Below, piece by piece: positions 13,573 to 24,380 of a stretch of 64,000 nucleotides of DNA (positions within the stretch are counted from its first letter, which is position 1; the number at the start of each line of letters is the position of its first letter). A program made the translations under genes and the position numbers. Origin of the DNA: Gossypium raimondii (Eukaryota; Streptophyta; Magnoliopsida; Malvales; Malvaceae); contig NC_068569.1 of NCBI RefSeq assembly GCF_025698545.1, forward strand, positions 682,001 through 746,000, in the 5' to 3' direction. Under the pieces are notes generated by a model. That model saw nothing but the letters and a program-made list of their open reading frames with translations. It was not told where the DNA came from and did not search any database.

Positions 13573-15185
13573 AGATCCTATATCAATGCTAGAAATCAAA
13601 CCTCAATGGAAACTCAGCCTTCCCATGCATACATACAAACAATGCAACTACTGATAAACCAACCTCACTGAAGCAGAAAAAGTCCATCAAGCCCACCAGA
13701 CGGCGTGCCTGGTCACGGCCAATATGTCTTGTGCCATATATCTCTACTATTTCCTCCTCACTAAGCTGCATTATAAGTTGAAAAATAAGAAGCACAGTTC
13801 ATATAAATATAAAAATGTCCCAATCCACACACATGATACAAACTGATAAAGAGCCTCAAGTTATTGCTTGTGGTTAATAAGAATGAAAAGTATTATTACA
13901 AGTTCTAAGAAAATAAAAACTTGCATCTTACCAGGTGCCAAAACCGTTCTACTAGAACAATGCCATATATATATATATATCCAAGTAGGCAAAACAATGG
14001 GGGTTCAACACTCTCTATCCCTTTCTCGCCAATCATACACCAGTAGTTTATCTTGGTAATAAATAACCCATATTTATCAGCAAGGCAGACTTAATTCCAG
14101 CAATGCACAATAAGAAATAATTAATAGTACCTGGTGACGACCATAGAAGCATCCCTCTTCCTCTATGGAACCAAAAAAATCCAACTTCAATAGACAGCCA
14201 TGCTCCCTATCATAGTACAATCCTCTAATGGGAAAGGATGGATCATATTTAAAACTCATACAAACCTCCGGATACTTAAACTGCAAGAATCACACATAAC
14301 ACAATTTGTCAATACCAACAATAAGTCACCAAGAAATCATCAACTACTTAACTGCATTACTCTATCAAATAAATGTGCTAACCTCCTTCACCATGTGCTC
14401 CTTTGCGAGATCATATATCAAACTTTGCAAGTTAGCAGAGTAATGTGCCAAAGTAAAATCATAATCAAATCCATATACTTGAATAAGATCCAATCTGAGA
14501 CCCCTATTCACATATATACCTACATTAAAACCAAAAAATACAATATTAGCATACCTGCTAAAATAGATTCAAATTAAACATAAGGGAACAGAACATAATT
14601 GAACCTTCAGGATTTGTCTTCGGCATTGCCTTGAGTGCTTCTGGAATCTCAAGGAAACTCCGTTTGGCAGCATCGAACTCCCTCCGAATATTGTCAATGT
14701 CATCATTATCCTCCGAAGCGTCTGCTTCTGCACGCTTTATTTTTTCCTCAAACTTGGATACCGTATGCACGGAGGATGTAAACTTGCTGTAGCCACATAC
14801 ATTTGCTCCAAATCCTAATTTTTTTTTTAAAAAATTGTAAAATACAATAGTAATGTAAATCTTAAATAATTCAACTACTCGCTAATCAGTACCAAGGAAA
14901 CACAAAAAATAAAAATATAAGACTTGGAAGTCCAGATTTACAGATTTAGATTAGAACAATAAAAAATCAAACCGTGGACATAAATTTTAAGAGAGAGAGA
15001 GAGAGAGAGAAAGAAAACAAACTTTCATATACTCCAGAAAAAGAAAACCTCGTTCCCTGCTACAAAGATAAATGTAAAGTGCGATTATTTTTGCTATTAG
15101 TTTGATAAATACGAAAACAAATAGAGAGAGAGAAGCGTACTCTTAGGGAAGAGCAAAGAGGAAGGAGCCTGCGAAAGGAAGCCAT
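9431..15185 (-). CDS. HAD-superfamily 5'-nucleotidase (NT5DC/subfamily IG)
   Basis: Predicted purine-type 5'-nucleotidase of the haloacid dehalogenase superfamily, dephosphorylating nucleoside monophosphates. Twelve exons: 15185-15113, 14814-14605, 14519-14383, 14280-14131, 13765-13664, 13091-12927, 12784-12674, 11970-11873, 11097-10974, 10846-10757, 10661-10617, 10354-10034, plus a terminal coding piece 9478-9431, which makes 13 coding segments. They sum to 557 residues. HAD motif I is DYDFT (D113, D115), motif II is LLTNS (T300), and motif IV is GDHLFSD (D396, D401), so the active site looks intact. The Arg/Leu/Ser-rich N-terminus suggests mitochondrial import. Exon 1 is the weakest call: the obvious donor GTACGC breaks the frame, and the next GTATTT restores it. 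It resembles Arabidopsis At2g23890. Confidence 0.9.
9710..9735. repeat. (CA)n microsatellite
   Basis: About 13 uninterrupted CA units lie in the last intron of the nucleotidase gene. Likely polymorphic. Confidence 0.9.
13542..13572. repeat. CCATAC hexamer tandem repeat
   Basis: Five perfect CCATAC units lie in an intron of the nucleotidase gene, between the exons at 13664-13765 and 12927-13091. Simple-sequence expansion. Confidence 0.9.
14992..15010. repeat. (GA)n microsatellite
   Basis: A short GA run in the first intron of the nucleotidase gene, close to its start. A second GAGAGAGAG run lies at about 15124-15132. Confidence 0.8.
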
Positions 15186-15674
15186 GAAAGGAAAGGAATT
15201 CAGCTCAGCGTTCAACAAGATTGGAAAATGGAAAGTAGCGATTTATGATTTTTTCCTGTTGAATTTCAGTCGTGTAAAGGAAAAACTCGGAAAATTGAAT
15301 ACGGTAATCGAAGTTGTACTTGTATTCAAAACCGCCTTTTTTTACTGGTTTGCTGTATGTGTTATGCAAAACAAAAATCTCAAGTCTCACTATTTTTGGT
15401 TTAAACAAACGATTGAAATATTTTTGGGATAATATAATTTCTGCCCCCTAAACTAATTCTTAATGATTTGATTTTTATTTGAGGAATACTCAAAATAGGA
15501 ACAATTCTTAATGATAGTGTTAAAATTGACAAAATGAAATTTTAGAGTGATCAAAATAAGAATATAGTATTTTTAGAGTGACTATCTGTCTAATTTACTC
15601 TTTAATTTATTACTTAAATATATACTTATAAATACAATCTCTTTTAAACCCTTCATTGTACAACCCAGTGCTAA
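15186..15674. promoter_or_regulatory. Divergent promoter, nucleotidase and DUF1639
   Basis: The 489 bases separate the minus-strand nucleotidase ATG (15185) from the plus-strand DUF1639 ATG (15675), so both promoters must lie here or overlap. Part of it (about 15430-15600) resembles a decayed fragment of the 8165-8705 foldback family. No clear TATA element can be assigned to either gene with confidence. Confidence 0.45.
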
Positions 15675-16208
15675 ATGGGTTCCACGAATCCTTACCTTTC
15701 TAAGCCTCTCCACAACTTTTCTTTGCCGCCTTTCTCCGATAATTTGGTGATTTGTAAGCAGCGTTCGAAGAACAGAAAGAAAATCATTAAGGATCCTCAG
15801 GAAACCGAAGGAAGCGATCAACCTAATTCTGATGCAACTCAAACACCAGTCTCAGAGAGAAAACAAAAGATTGTGCTTAACTTAAAAGTGCGTTTGAAGA
15901 ACAGTATTTGCGAAATCGCTAACCATGAAGAACCGAAAGCAAGTGATCAACTTAATCCTCATAAAGCTTCGGATGTGACACAGAGAAGGAAAACCGATCA
16001 TCACCATCAGCCTGAGATTATCGTTCCAACAAAGAAAAATGCGGCGGCTCTTACAAATAAGAAGAGAAGACGTGTATCTGTTACGCTGTCGAGAGAGGAG
16101 ATCGAAGAGGACATTGCAGAAATCGCAAAGTTGGCAGGGAAGAAGCTGCAGAGAAGAAATCCCGAAAAAAGACCCCGTATAAACCTCGATCATTTATTCC
16201 CAGGTTAA
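15675..16208 (+). CDS. DUF1639 family protein
   Basis: Single-exon gene for a 177-residue, basic, probably nuclear protein of unknown function. The N-terminal 120 residues are low complexity, rich in Lys, Asn and Gln. The C-terminus carries the DUF1639 signature: basic KKRRR, then VTLSREEIEEDI at about residues 135-147, then a Pro/Arg-rich KRPR stretch, ending at LFPG. Family members usually continue with a Leu-Trp-Leu motif and a few more residues, so this protein stops exactly where the conserved motif should go on. The gene is divergent from the nucleotidase and convergent with SARK. Family assignment is from motif recall. Whether the gene ends here or is spliced further is open. Confidence 0.72.
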   Translation: MGSTNPYLSKPLHNFSLPPFSDNLVICKQRSKNRKKIIKDPQETEGSDQPNSDATQTPVSERKQKIVLNLKVRLKNSICEIANHEEPKASDQLNPHKASDVTQRRKTDHHHQPEIIVPTKKNAAALTNKKRRRVSVTLSREEIEEDIAEIAKLAGKKLQRRNPEKRPRINLDHLFPG

Positions 16209-16642
16209 TTTGATGTGAATGGTTGTTGAATTTGTTGCAGAAACGTGGGAAACGAGTTTTATATGACTATTATCTTCTGCTTTCATCTCTATACTTAATT
16301 TTGCGTTTCATCAACTTTTGAGTTTTCTTTTAGACCTACAGTATTATGGTTTGGAACAGAACATAATTGAACGTTCAGGATTTGTCTTCGGCATTGCCTT
16401 GAGTGCTTCTGGAATCTCAAGGAAACTCCGTTTGGCGGTATGGAACTCCCTCCGAATCTTGTCATTGTTTTTATGCATTTGCCATTGTTCTTGAGTGCTT
16501 CAGAATTTTCATTTACAAATCAACCAAAGCACCATTAACTATTAAAAGAACAGTAAACAATAAAGGAGACATATTTACATTTCAAACCCATTAACTATAT
16601 AAACTTATATCATCATCATCCTCTATCTTTTTTATTTTCATC
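16209..16642. other. Convergent 3' ends of DUF1639 and SARK
   Basis: A 434-base space between two stop codons on opposite strands. It contains the 3' untranslated regions of both genes and the duplicated nucleotidase exon described at 16353-16467. Confidence 0.6.
16353..16467 (-). pseudogene. Duplicated fragment of nucleotidase exon 2
   Basis: These 115 bases are about 94% identical to 14585-14700, which covers most of exon 2 of the neighbouring nucleotidase plus some 20 bases of its following intron. Because intron bases are included, it arose by DNA duplication and not by retroposition. Orientation is the same as the parent. A weaker echo of the TTGAGTGCTTC segment follows at about 16480-16510. 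The fragment has no start, stop or flanking exons and cannot make a protein. Confidence 0.85.
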
Positions 16643-19565
16643 TTATCTTGGTCCAGATAGCTCCATGGCATAGTAATCCAAAGAATATTCATCATCATCG
16701 TCCTCGTCCATTCCTGTTCTGAACACGCTGCTCGATTGATCGTGACTTTTGCCATCATGTTTCGATCCAATGGTAGGGTGTGAGATACTTTTGTTACTCA
16801 AGTTGCTAGGGACGAGGTTCATGGTGGGATCACTATGGTTAAGTGATGCAGCCCATTTTTCAGCAAGTCCATCACCTTCGAGCATCCGAACAACTTCAGA
16901 CATTTTCGGACGGTGGACCGGAAGGATTTGAGTGCATAACAAAGCCACTTGGAGCATCTCTCCTACGTCAATCCTGTCATAGTTGCTACCTAGTTCTCTG
17001 TCCACTAGTACTTCCACTTTCTTTTCTTGTTGAATTTTCTTCACCTGTGCACAACACATTGCAAATGTCTCCATCATACATACATAAAACTACTATGAAT
17101 GTTAGCATAACACATTTATATATATGTGTGTATGGTCTATCGAGAGAACTAACCCACTCAAGCATTGCTCCTTTTTGACCAACAGTTTTTCCAAACTCCA
17201 GAGCTCTCATTCCAGTAATGAGTTCTATCAAGAGAATTCCGAATCCAAACACATCGGTTTTCTCCGAAGACTGACCAGTCGAGAGGTATTCCGGTGCAAT
17301 ATGCCCAACAGTACCACGGACAGCAGTGGTCACGTGGGAATCAGTATGATCAAGGAGCTTTGCAAGGCCGAAGTCACCAACAACAGCTTCGCAGTAATCA
17401 TCTAAAAGAATGTTAGCTGCCTTAACATCTCTATGGATTATCTTTGGATCACATTGTTCATGTAGATACAAAAGCGCCCTCGCCGCACCAATCGCAATCC
17501 TCTTCCTCGTATTCCAGTCTAGCGCTAGTTTTCCTGCCAAATCCCATTTCATTTACAGTAAAAAATTCCATTCCCAAATTCAAAAAAGAACTTGTTTGGG
17601 TCTTTGAGCAAACCTCTAAGCCTGGATGCAACACTGCCATTAGACATGTAAGGGTAGACAAGGAGTCTTTCGTTAGAAGTAGCACAATAACCAATCAAAC
17701 GAAGCAGATTACGGTGAACAGCCAAGCTGATCATCTCCAACTCGGTCCTGAATTGCAACTCTCCGAAACTTCCTGTCAAGTCTTTTAGCCGTTTCACCGC
17801 CACAAGCGTACCTTCTACTAACTTTCCCTTGTAGACATTGCCAAAACCTCCAGAGCCTAGTAAGTTCTTGGAACTGAAGTTGTTTGTAGCAAGCTGGAGT
17901 TCTCGGAAAGTGAAGTTCCTAAGGTTACCTAGGCTTGTAAGGCCCTCTTCTTTGTTGTCTGCAACAAAAGTGTAACAACATCAAATCACTTTGTAAAATG
18001 CATAAAACATCACTTTTAAACATTATTGTATGTTGTTCCCACTGACCAATAATGCTTAGAACTGTCAGCCTTTTACACTTCTTTCTGTGCCAAAGTAGTG
18101 CAAATGCTAGGAGTATGAGAAACGCAAAGCTGAGGCTGATCCCTAGTGCTATTGCTAGCTTCTTGGATCTGTGTTCCCCTAATACATAGCACAATAAAGC
18201 AATATAATATACATATATATAACACAATAAATGGTTTTGGAGAGTTACCATTTGATGAGCCAAGGGAAAATGACAGGGGTGCAGCATTGGCTGATCCAGA
18301 GCAAACTTCAGTGGAGCTGCTTCTACAAATCAATGGGTTTCCCACAATACTACATAGTCCATGAACAAAAAAAGGTAACATTAAACCTAAATGATTTATG
18401 GTAATTGATAAGAAACAGATGTAGCAAAGATACCATACCTGAAAGTTTTAGTAGGGAACTGGGGTACAGGTCCAGTGAGATTGTTAAAAGACAAGTCCCT
18501 GAAAGAAATCAGACTTTAAAAACTGAGACACTGTACAGGGGAGGGGGGGGGACATGACTAGAGAAAAAGGAAATAAATTCACACTCACAAGAAAGCAAGT
18601 TGAGGGGTTTTTGCCAAAGATGCTGGAAAAGGCCCAGACAAACTATTGTTGTTCAGCCTCCTACTCTCATTACAAGACAAACATAACATAGTATCATAAA
18701 CACATTTCAAAAAAAAAAAAAACAAACAAACAAAACAAAGATATTACAAACAGAATTTGCAAAAAACAGGAAACCTTATGGTTTATATGATGTGTACAAT
18801 GAAACAAAGAATTAAATAGTGAAATTACTTACAGGTATTGCAAACTATTTAACAGTCCAAATGATACTGGAATTGGACCGGAAAATCGATTGTTAGAGAG
18901 ATCCAATGTCTGCAGTTTTAGAAGTGTCCCTAGCTCGGTTGGGATTTCACCAGATATGTTATTGTTTTGCAATAACCTTGAAAGAAAATTATGTTATTTT
19001 CAGACCATTCATGTTGAAAAACTTAAAACAAAGGGAATACAGTATATATATGTTTTCTTACACTTGATGAAGATTGGTGAGGTTTCCTATCGTCCTGGAT
19101 AAAGTTCCTGATAAAGATTGACTTGGAGCTCCCCTGAAAAAAAAAACATTATTACAGCAGCTTAAATGTACAATGTTTTGGAACCAAGCATACATTTGAA
19201 AACACACAAAAAAAGAAACAGACAGGGCAAAAACAAGGTTTTCAGGAGAGCAAGTGATCATAGCCCAGCTACAAGGATCAACAGAGTCTTCATCCCAGTT
19301 GTTCAATACTCCATGTGGATCATCCAATTCTCTCTTTATACTTATCAATGCTACCACTATATTCCACCATGAAACAAGAACATCAATATATATATATATA
19401 TATATATAAAACTTCACAAAGCCAATAAATTTCAAAACCTTGTAGATTTTTTTTTTTTTTTTTTTTGCATTTACCTTCATGGTTACGAGGCTCATACGAC
19501 AAGGAAACTGTCGCAGAAACAAGAAAGAACGAGAACAAGAACAAGAACAGAAAAAAAGGACCCAT
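16643..19565 (-). CDS. SARK: LRR receptor-like kinase SARK (LRR subfamily II)
   Basis: Plasma-membrane Ser/Thr receptor kinase. The Arabidopsis counterpart At4g30520 (SARK) promotes leaf senescence. Eleven exons (19565-19475, 19356-19224, 19133-19062, 18976-18833, 18660-18589, 18498-18439, 18349-18249, 18178-18047, 17958-17614, 17533-17154, 17044-16643) give 643 residues. The layout is a signal peptide (1-23), an N-terminal LRR cap with DPCSW, about five LRRs with 72-nt phase-2 exons, a membrane span at about 232-252, and a kinase domain with GSGGFG (303-308), K324, HRD (417-419) and DFG (437-439). It is therefore an active RD kinase. The C-terminal tail ends AMELSGPR. The family includes the NIK kinases, but the N-terminal EPRNHE and the [15 protein letters not shown] text fit SARK best. 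Confidence 0.93.
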
Positions 19566-19751
19566 TTTTATGTTGCTCCGGTTTTGGACTTCAGGTTTTA
19601 AATGAAAAAAAAAAAACAACCTTCTCTCTCTCTCAGCATCTGCCTGGCTTTTCCATTCTTGGGTTCTTAAACTGAGCCTCCACAAACACACCTTTTGAAA
19701 GAAACAACACTTTAATCATCTACTACTACCAAAGACCAAAGTCTCTTTTTT

Positions 19752-19768
19752 TATATATATAATATAAA
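19752..19768 (-). promoter_or_regulatory. Possible TATA box of SARK
   Basis: A TATATATAAAA string on the minus strand lies about 190 bases upstream of the SARK ATG. The intervening leader is CT-rich. The surrounding region is generally AT-rich, so the assignment is moderate. Confidence 0.4.
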
Positions 19769-20105
19769 TAAAGTAAATGTCAAAAAACTTAAAAAAGAAA
19801 AAGATTCAATTTTTCATTTTTTTTTCTCCTTTCCTAAAAGAAAAAGAGTGTGCTTGTTTTTCTTTTGAACGTAGCCCACTGCATTTCTTCCATGGCCCCC
19901 CCTTGCATTGTAGCTTTAAAAACAGCTTAGTACTAAATACTAATCTGACCAGATCATCATTGTAGGCATTGTTTCTATCTTTTCGGAGGAAAATTATGTT
20001 GTCCAAATGCTGAAAACTATGTTTCCATCAATGTTTATCTCATCATAATTTCAACTCCATATTATTATAATAATAATAAAACAAACACACACATATATAT
20101 TTGGT

Positions 20106-21021
20106 AAAACTATCATGGAGTCCCATCCTACTAAAAAGTCAAGTTTCATTTTATCTCTTTTGTTTAAAAATAATAAATCATTTATCTTACCTAATACCAA
20201 AAAGTAAGTTGATATTTTTTGTTAAATATTTATTTCATTTTTACTGTTAAAGTTGGTATGATTAATAAAATAACCAAATAATTATGCATGGCACACTACA
20301 TAGGAATGGGTATTCGATCGAGTCGAGTCAAATCGAGTCAAAAAATTCAAGTTAGTCGAGTTGATGAATCCTATTTTAGTAACCGAACTCAATTTGAATT
20401 TTTTTCGAATCGAATCGGATTGAGTCAAAAAATTTCGAGTCGAGTTAACGAATCTTAATAATTATACTTAATGTTGCGTTTACATGGACCGATTTTTTAA
20501 CTAGTAGACAAAGTACAAGATTATTTAACTACATAGACATTATAATGGTTTTGTCTTTTACCTTAACGAGTAAACGTTTGTCAAAAAGATGTAGTTTTGC
20601 CTTTTAAGTTAATAGTTTTGACTTTTAACTTTAGAAAATGTAAACATTTATCAAAACGACGTGGTTTTGCCTTTTCTTATTCGAATTTTCAGATAACTTA
20701 AATTGTTTAATTCATATTCGAGTTAAACCGAAAAACTTAATTTTTTATTCGAGTTGATCCGAATAACTTGATTAACTCAAATAACTCGAGCTATTTAATT
20801 CAAATTTTAAATTTTTTATCGAGTTTTTCGAATCGGATTTCACTCACCCCTAACGCTATATGTACTTTATGCCAACGTACAGTGACCAATTTTTAACAGT
20901 GAAAATGAATGAAATTTTCACCAAAGGGACTAATTTGCTTTTAGATTTAACATATATGGACTAATTTAATATTTTTTTTAATAAATGAGACAAATACAAT
21001 CCAAAAAACTCCATACCATTT
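20106..21021. mobile_element. Family A foldback MITE, interrupted
   Basis: An element with inverted ends (AAACTATCATGGAGT at the left, ACTCCATACCATTT at the right) and an internal region alternating ACTAATTTG and TTAACAGT motifs. It is split by the hAT-type element at 20301-20852. Three further copies of the same family occur at 21637-21925, 45086-45412 and 46933-47160. It is non-autonomous and abundant within the window. I associate it with cotton-type genomes, but that is recall. Confidence 0.6.
20301..20852. mobile_element. hAT-type MITE nested in family A repeat
   Basis: A 552-base element with TAGG...CCTA ends and imperfect subterminal inverted repeats rich in TCGAGT/ACTCGA. It is flanked by 8-base direct repeats ACACTACA (20293-20300) and ACGCTATA (20853-20860), which differ by two transitions, as expected for an aged 8-bp hAT target duplication. 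Inside, a tandem imperfect repeat with TTTTGCCTTTT cores occurs at about 20568-20610 and 20636-20680. No transposase is present. Confidence 0.65.
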
Positions 21022-21636
21022 TTTCTCTTATAGTATTTAAAGATCATGACTAAAATCTAAATCAATTAATTTACAAAATTATTATCAGCTAACTCGAAAT
21101 AAAAATTGTTATTAGTAACTTTATCACCTATCCTTAAATTGTAAATTGTGATTTTACTAATTACATTTTCATCTAATGACAAAAATTATTACATTATGTT
21201 ACATTAAAGTTTGGGTTTGATGTTTAATAATCCACCCAATTATATCCTAAAAAAAGATTTATTTTCTAATAAAAGTTGGAAATTGGAAATGTCAGTCCTT
21301 TGTATCATTATGTTATCAAGCTATTGAGACATGATCAGTTCAACAAAACAATGAAATATTCCTATTTACCACTTTTCTTTTATTGTATTTCTGATCTTTT
21401 GTTCATAATTATGGCACTGCATATATTATATATGTATAAGGTTGTAGATAAAATAAAACCAGTATTAAAAAATTACTCGAAAAACACATGGAATTTGATT
21501 CTAGGATTTTCTAACATCTGTTGTAAGACATTGTTTAAAGTTGTTATATATAATAATTTTTTCATTAAATGTTTTGAAAAACATGGGTAAAATTATCAAA
21601 TATGGTATCTAATACAATTATAAAATATACAGATAA

Positions 21637-21925
21637 AAGTATTATGGAGATCTTTATATTAAAAATAATATTGTATTTTGTCTTCTCTATTTAATAAATG
21701 AATAAATTAGTCATTATGTATTAGATCAAAAAGTAAAATGGTTATTCTATTAAAGTTTTCATACATGGCACGCTACGTGTAACTGTTTGATCGTTTCGTT
21801 GACCACACCAATTTTTAACATGAATGACTAGTTTGCTCTTTAATCTAACGTACAATGATTAATTTATTCATCTTTTAGTAAAAAAAATGAAATGTGATCT
21901 GACTTTTAATATATGGACCTATATT
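21637..21925. mobile_element. Family A foldback MITE, second copy
   Basis: A shorter, diverged copy running from ATTATGGAGATCTTTATATT to ATATATGGACCTATAT. Its core contains ATGGCACGCTACGTGTAACTG, the segment that in the neighbouring copy received the hAT insertion. The two copies lie about 600 bases apart in opposite orientation. Confidence 0.55.
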
Positions 21926-23376
21926 TTTAATTGATATTTTGAAAAAGAAAAAGGAAAAAGTTAAGTAGATAGGTATACATACACAACATACTTGCAATGT
22001 ATGAAAGCAAATAGAATAAAGGGGATTGGGGGGGGGGGGGAAGGAAAGGAGAGAATGATGGATGCATGTGGATTTGGGGAAAGAATAATAAGAAAGGGAA
22101 TATGGGATTATGATTCTTTAGGGAATTGAGCTCTCTACTTGTTTAATAATTGATGTCACACATGCTAAGTGGTGTCTATTTCATGGCATAAGATGAGAAT
22201 GTTTATATGTGGGCGCATATTCTACATTATTATATACTATCTTATCATCATTTAATCAAAGCATAAAACTCTTTGCTTTATGGAGGGGGCAAAAAAAATC
22301 ATTGCACTTTCGTCAACGACTATGGAAGACTTGGAATTTTATGTTTTAAATTCAAAGTTTGACTTTGTGTTTTTGGTATTCACGATGGAGTTTTTCAACG
22401 TGTGTGTTTGTTCCGTTTTTTTTTTCTTTACAATAATTGTGAAAATATAAATATAATAAAATTTTATTAAATAATTCATCACCTTCAAATAATATATATT
22501 AGTCTTCTTTAAGAATTTTTGTGGGAATTCTTAAACTCACAATTTACTTAATAAGTATACCTTAAAAGGGAAACCCAAGCAATTTACATTCTCTCTTCCC
22601 TCAACCTTTCTAAGGCCTCATTCTCTCCACCTTCCTGTTGGCACCTTTCTTTTTACTAATATGATCACCCTATCCAATGACTATTCACCTTATATTAAAC
22701 AGGGAGAATCATCTATCTTCACCACCTATCCATCTTTGTATGAACACAAATCTATATAGGGAATTGAATTATTAAAATTAAAAATAATTTAAAACAACAT
22801 AAGTCTTCTGTTACTAAATAAGTGGTTTCTTTGACCAAATCAATCAAATATTTAATATATATATATACATAATGTGAGTATTTCATACACTTTTCTATTC
22901 TACAAGTCGCCTTAACAAATTGGCATTAGTTTTTAAAAATATTATTTTAATATTTTACTATATCTTTATAAGATACTCATCGATCTCCTAACTTTACTTG
23001 TAGAGTCTAAACACTTCATCAATAGTGTACCAAGTATTTTCCCATATAAATATCAAATAATTATTTAGTACATTAACAGTGAAAAGTTTTAACCTTAAGT
23101 TATATTTAAAAATTAAAATAAATAATAAATAAGACATGTGGAATAAAAGATTTCCACGTACAAAATAATTTCCCATGCGTCTAAATTGATTAAATTCTTT
23201 CTTGTAAAGGAAGGGTTTGAAGTTCTCACTAATGCTGAAATTCCTTCATTCTATTTTCTAAATTTTTTTTATAAAAATTATATATTTGAATCATCCTAAA
23301 ATCTTAATTATTAGATACCAATAAAAAGTACGGCTTCATTAATTTCTAAAGGCATAAATATATATCATACATTCAT

Positions 23377-24019
23377 GGGTATTTTATAAAAATAATATAA
23401 AAAATTAAAAAATACCAAAATAGTATATCTTTTTTTTTATTTACCAAAATGGTAAAAAAAAAAACCAAACAGTAGAAAATGGGATGCCACAAGCGGCACC
23501 TTTGATGCCTGTGGCAGAGGCGGCACAAATTATTGGTATTTTGGTCATTTGTTCGTATTTTTTAATGGATTTTATTACTTTTAAAATATATACTATTTTC
23601 TAATTTTATTATTTTACATTATTTTAGTACATTATGTTTGAAATGTATTCATTTAGTGTTTTTTTAAATAAATTAAAAAAAACTCTTATTTCGGCCCATT
23701 GTTCGTATTTTTTCCCGGATTTTATTACTTTCAATAAAAAACACACTAAATTAATACATTTCAAACATAATGTACTAAAATAATGTAAAATAATAAAATT
23801 ATAAAATAATATATTTTTTAAAAGTAATAAAATCCGAGAAAAGAATACGAACAAAGGGCCGAAATATGAACAATTGGTGTCACCTCTGCCACAGGCACCA
23901 CAAAAGCCACTTTGTGCAAACCCTTATTTCGATTTTTTTAACTTTTTTTGGTAAATAAAAAAAAAAGTTATACTATTTTGGTATTTTTAATTTTTTTGTA
24001 TTATTTTTGTAAAATACCC
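23377..24019. mobile_element. Mutator-type foldback element (TIR-MULE MITE)
   Basis: A 643-base element that is almost entirely one long inverted repeat. Its ends are GGGTATTTTATAAAAATAAT and the inverse ATTATTTTTGTAAAATACCC. It is flanked by a perfect 9-base target duplication TACATTCAT (23368-23376 and 24020-24028), diagnostic of Mutator-like transposition. GC-rich blocks with GCCTGTGGCAGAGGCGGCAC and its inverse lie symmetrically in both arms. There is no transposase, so it is non-autonomous. A transcript across it would fold into a long hairpin. Confidence 0.88.
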
Positions 24020-24342
24020 TACATTCATTCATATTTAATATTGTATCAAACTTAATTTAAGTTTAATTAAATTATTTTAAATTTTAAATAATTCAATCAA
24101 AATTAAGTAGAGTTAAAAATTGAATATAAATGAGTGCATAATAATATTTATATTTCTTTAAAATTTGATAATATAACACTATTTTATTGGTACTTACAAA
24201 CTTTAATTTTAAGATTATATTAATATAAATTATTCTCAAAAAGTAATTAATTAAGCATATATTTGGTTCTTTTGAGTTACACTCATAACTAAAATTTAAA
24301 TTTAGAAGTTGTGATTGTAATATACGTTTGTTAATTTTTTAA

Positions 24343-24344
<2 letters not shown>

Positions 24345-24380
<36 letters not shown>
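24345..24380. repeat. (ATT)n microsatellite
   Basis: About 12 uninterrupted TTA units in the AT-rich desert. Confidence 0.9.

Noticed and set aside
16209-16280. 37-base intron extending DUF1639
   Set aside because: Splice-like ends are present, but the length is well below working plant introns; kept only as a question in the findings.
16643-19565. Assignment of the receptor kinase to NIK1-3, targets of begomovirus NSP
   Set aside because: The kinase part is shared across the subfamily, but the N-terminal EPRN text, the GAPSQSLSG junction and the neighbouring genes fit SARK (At4g30520).
23624-23854. 76-codon frame inside the Mutator-type foldback
   Set aside because: It lies in the AT-rich hairpin arms and reflects the inverted repeat, not a gene.
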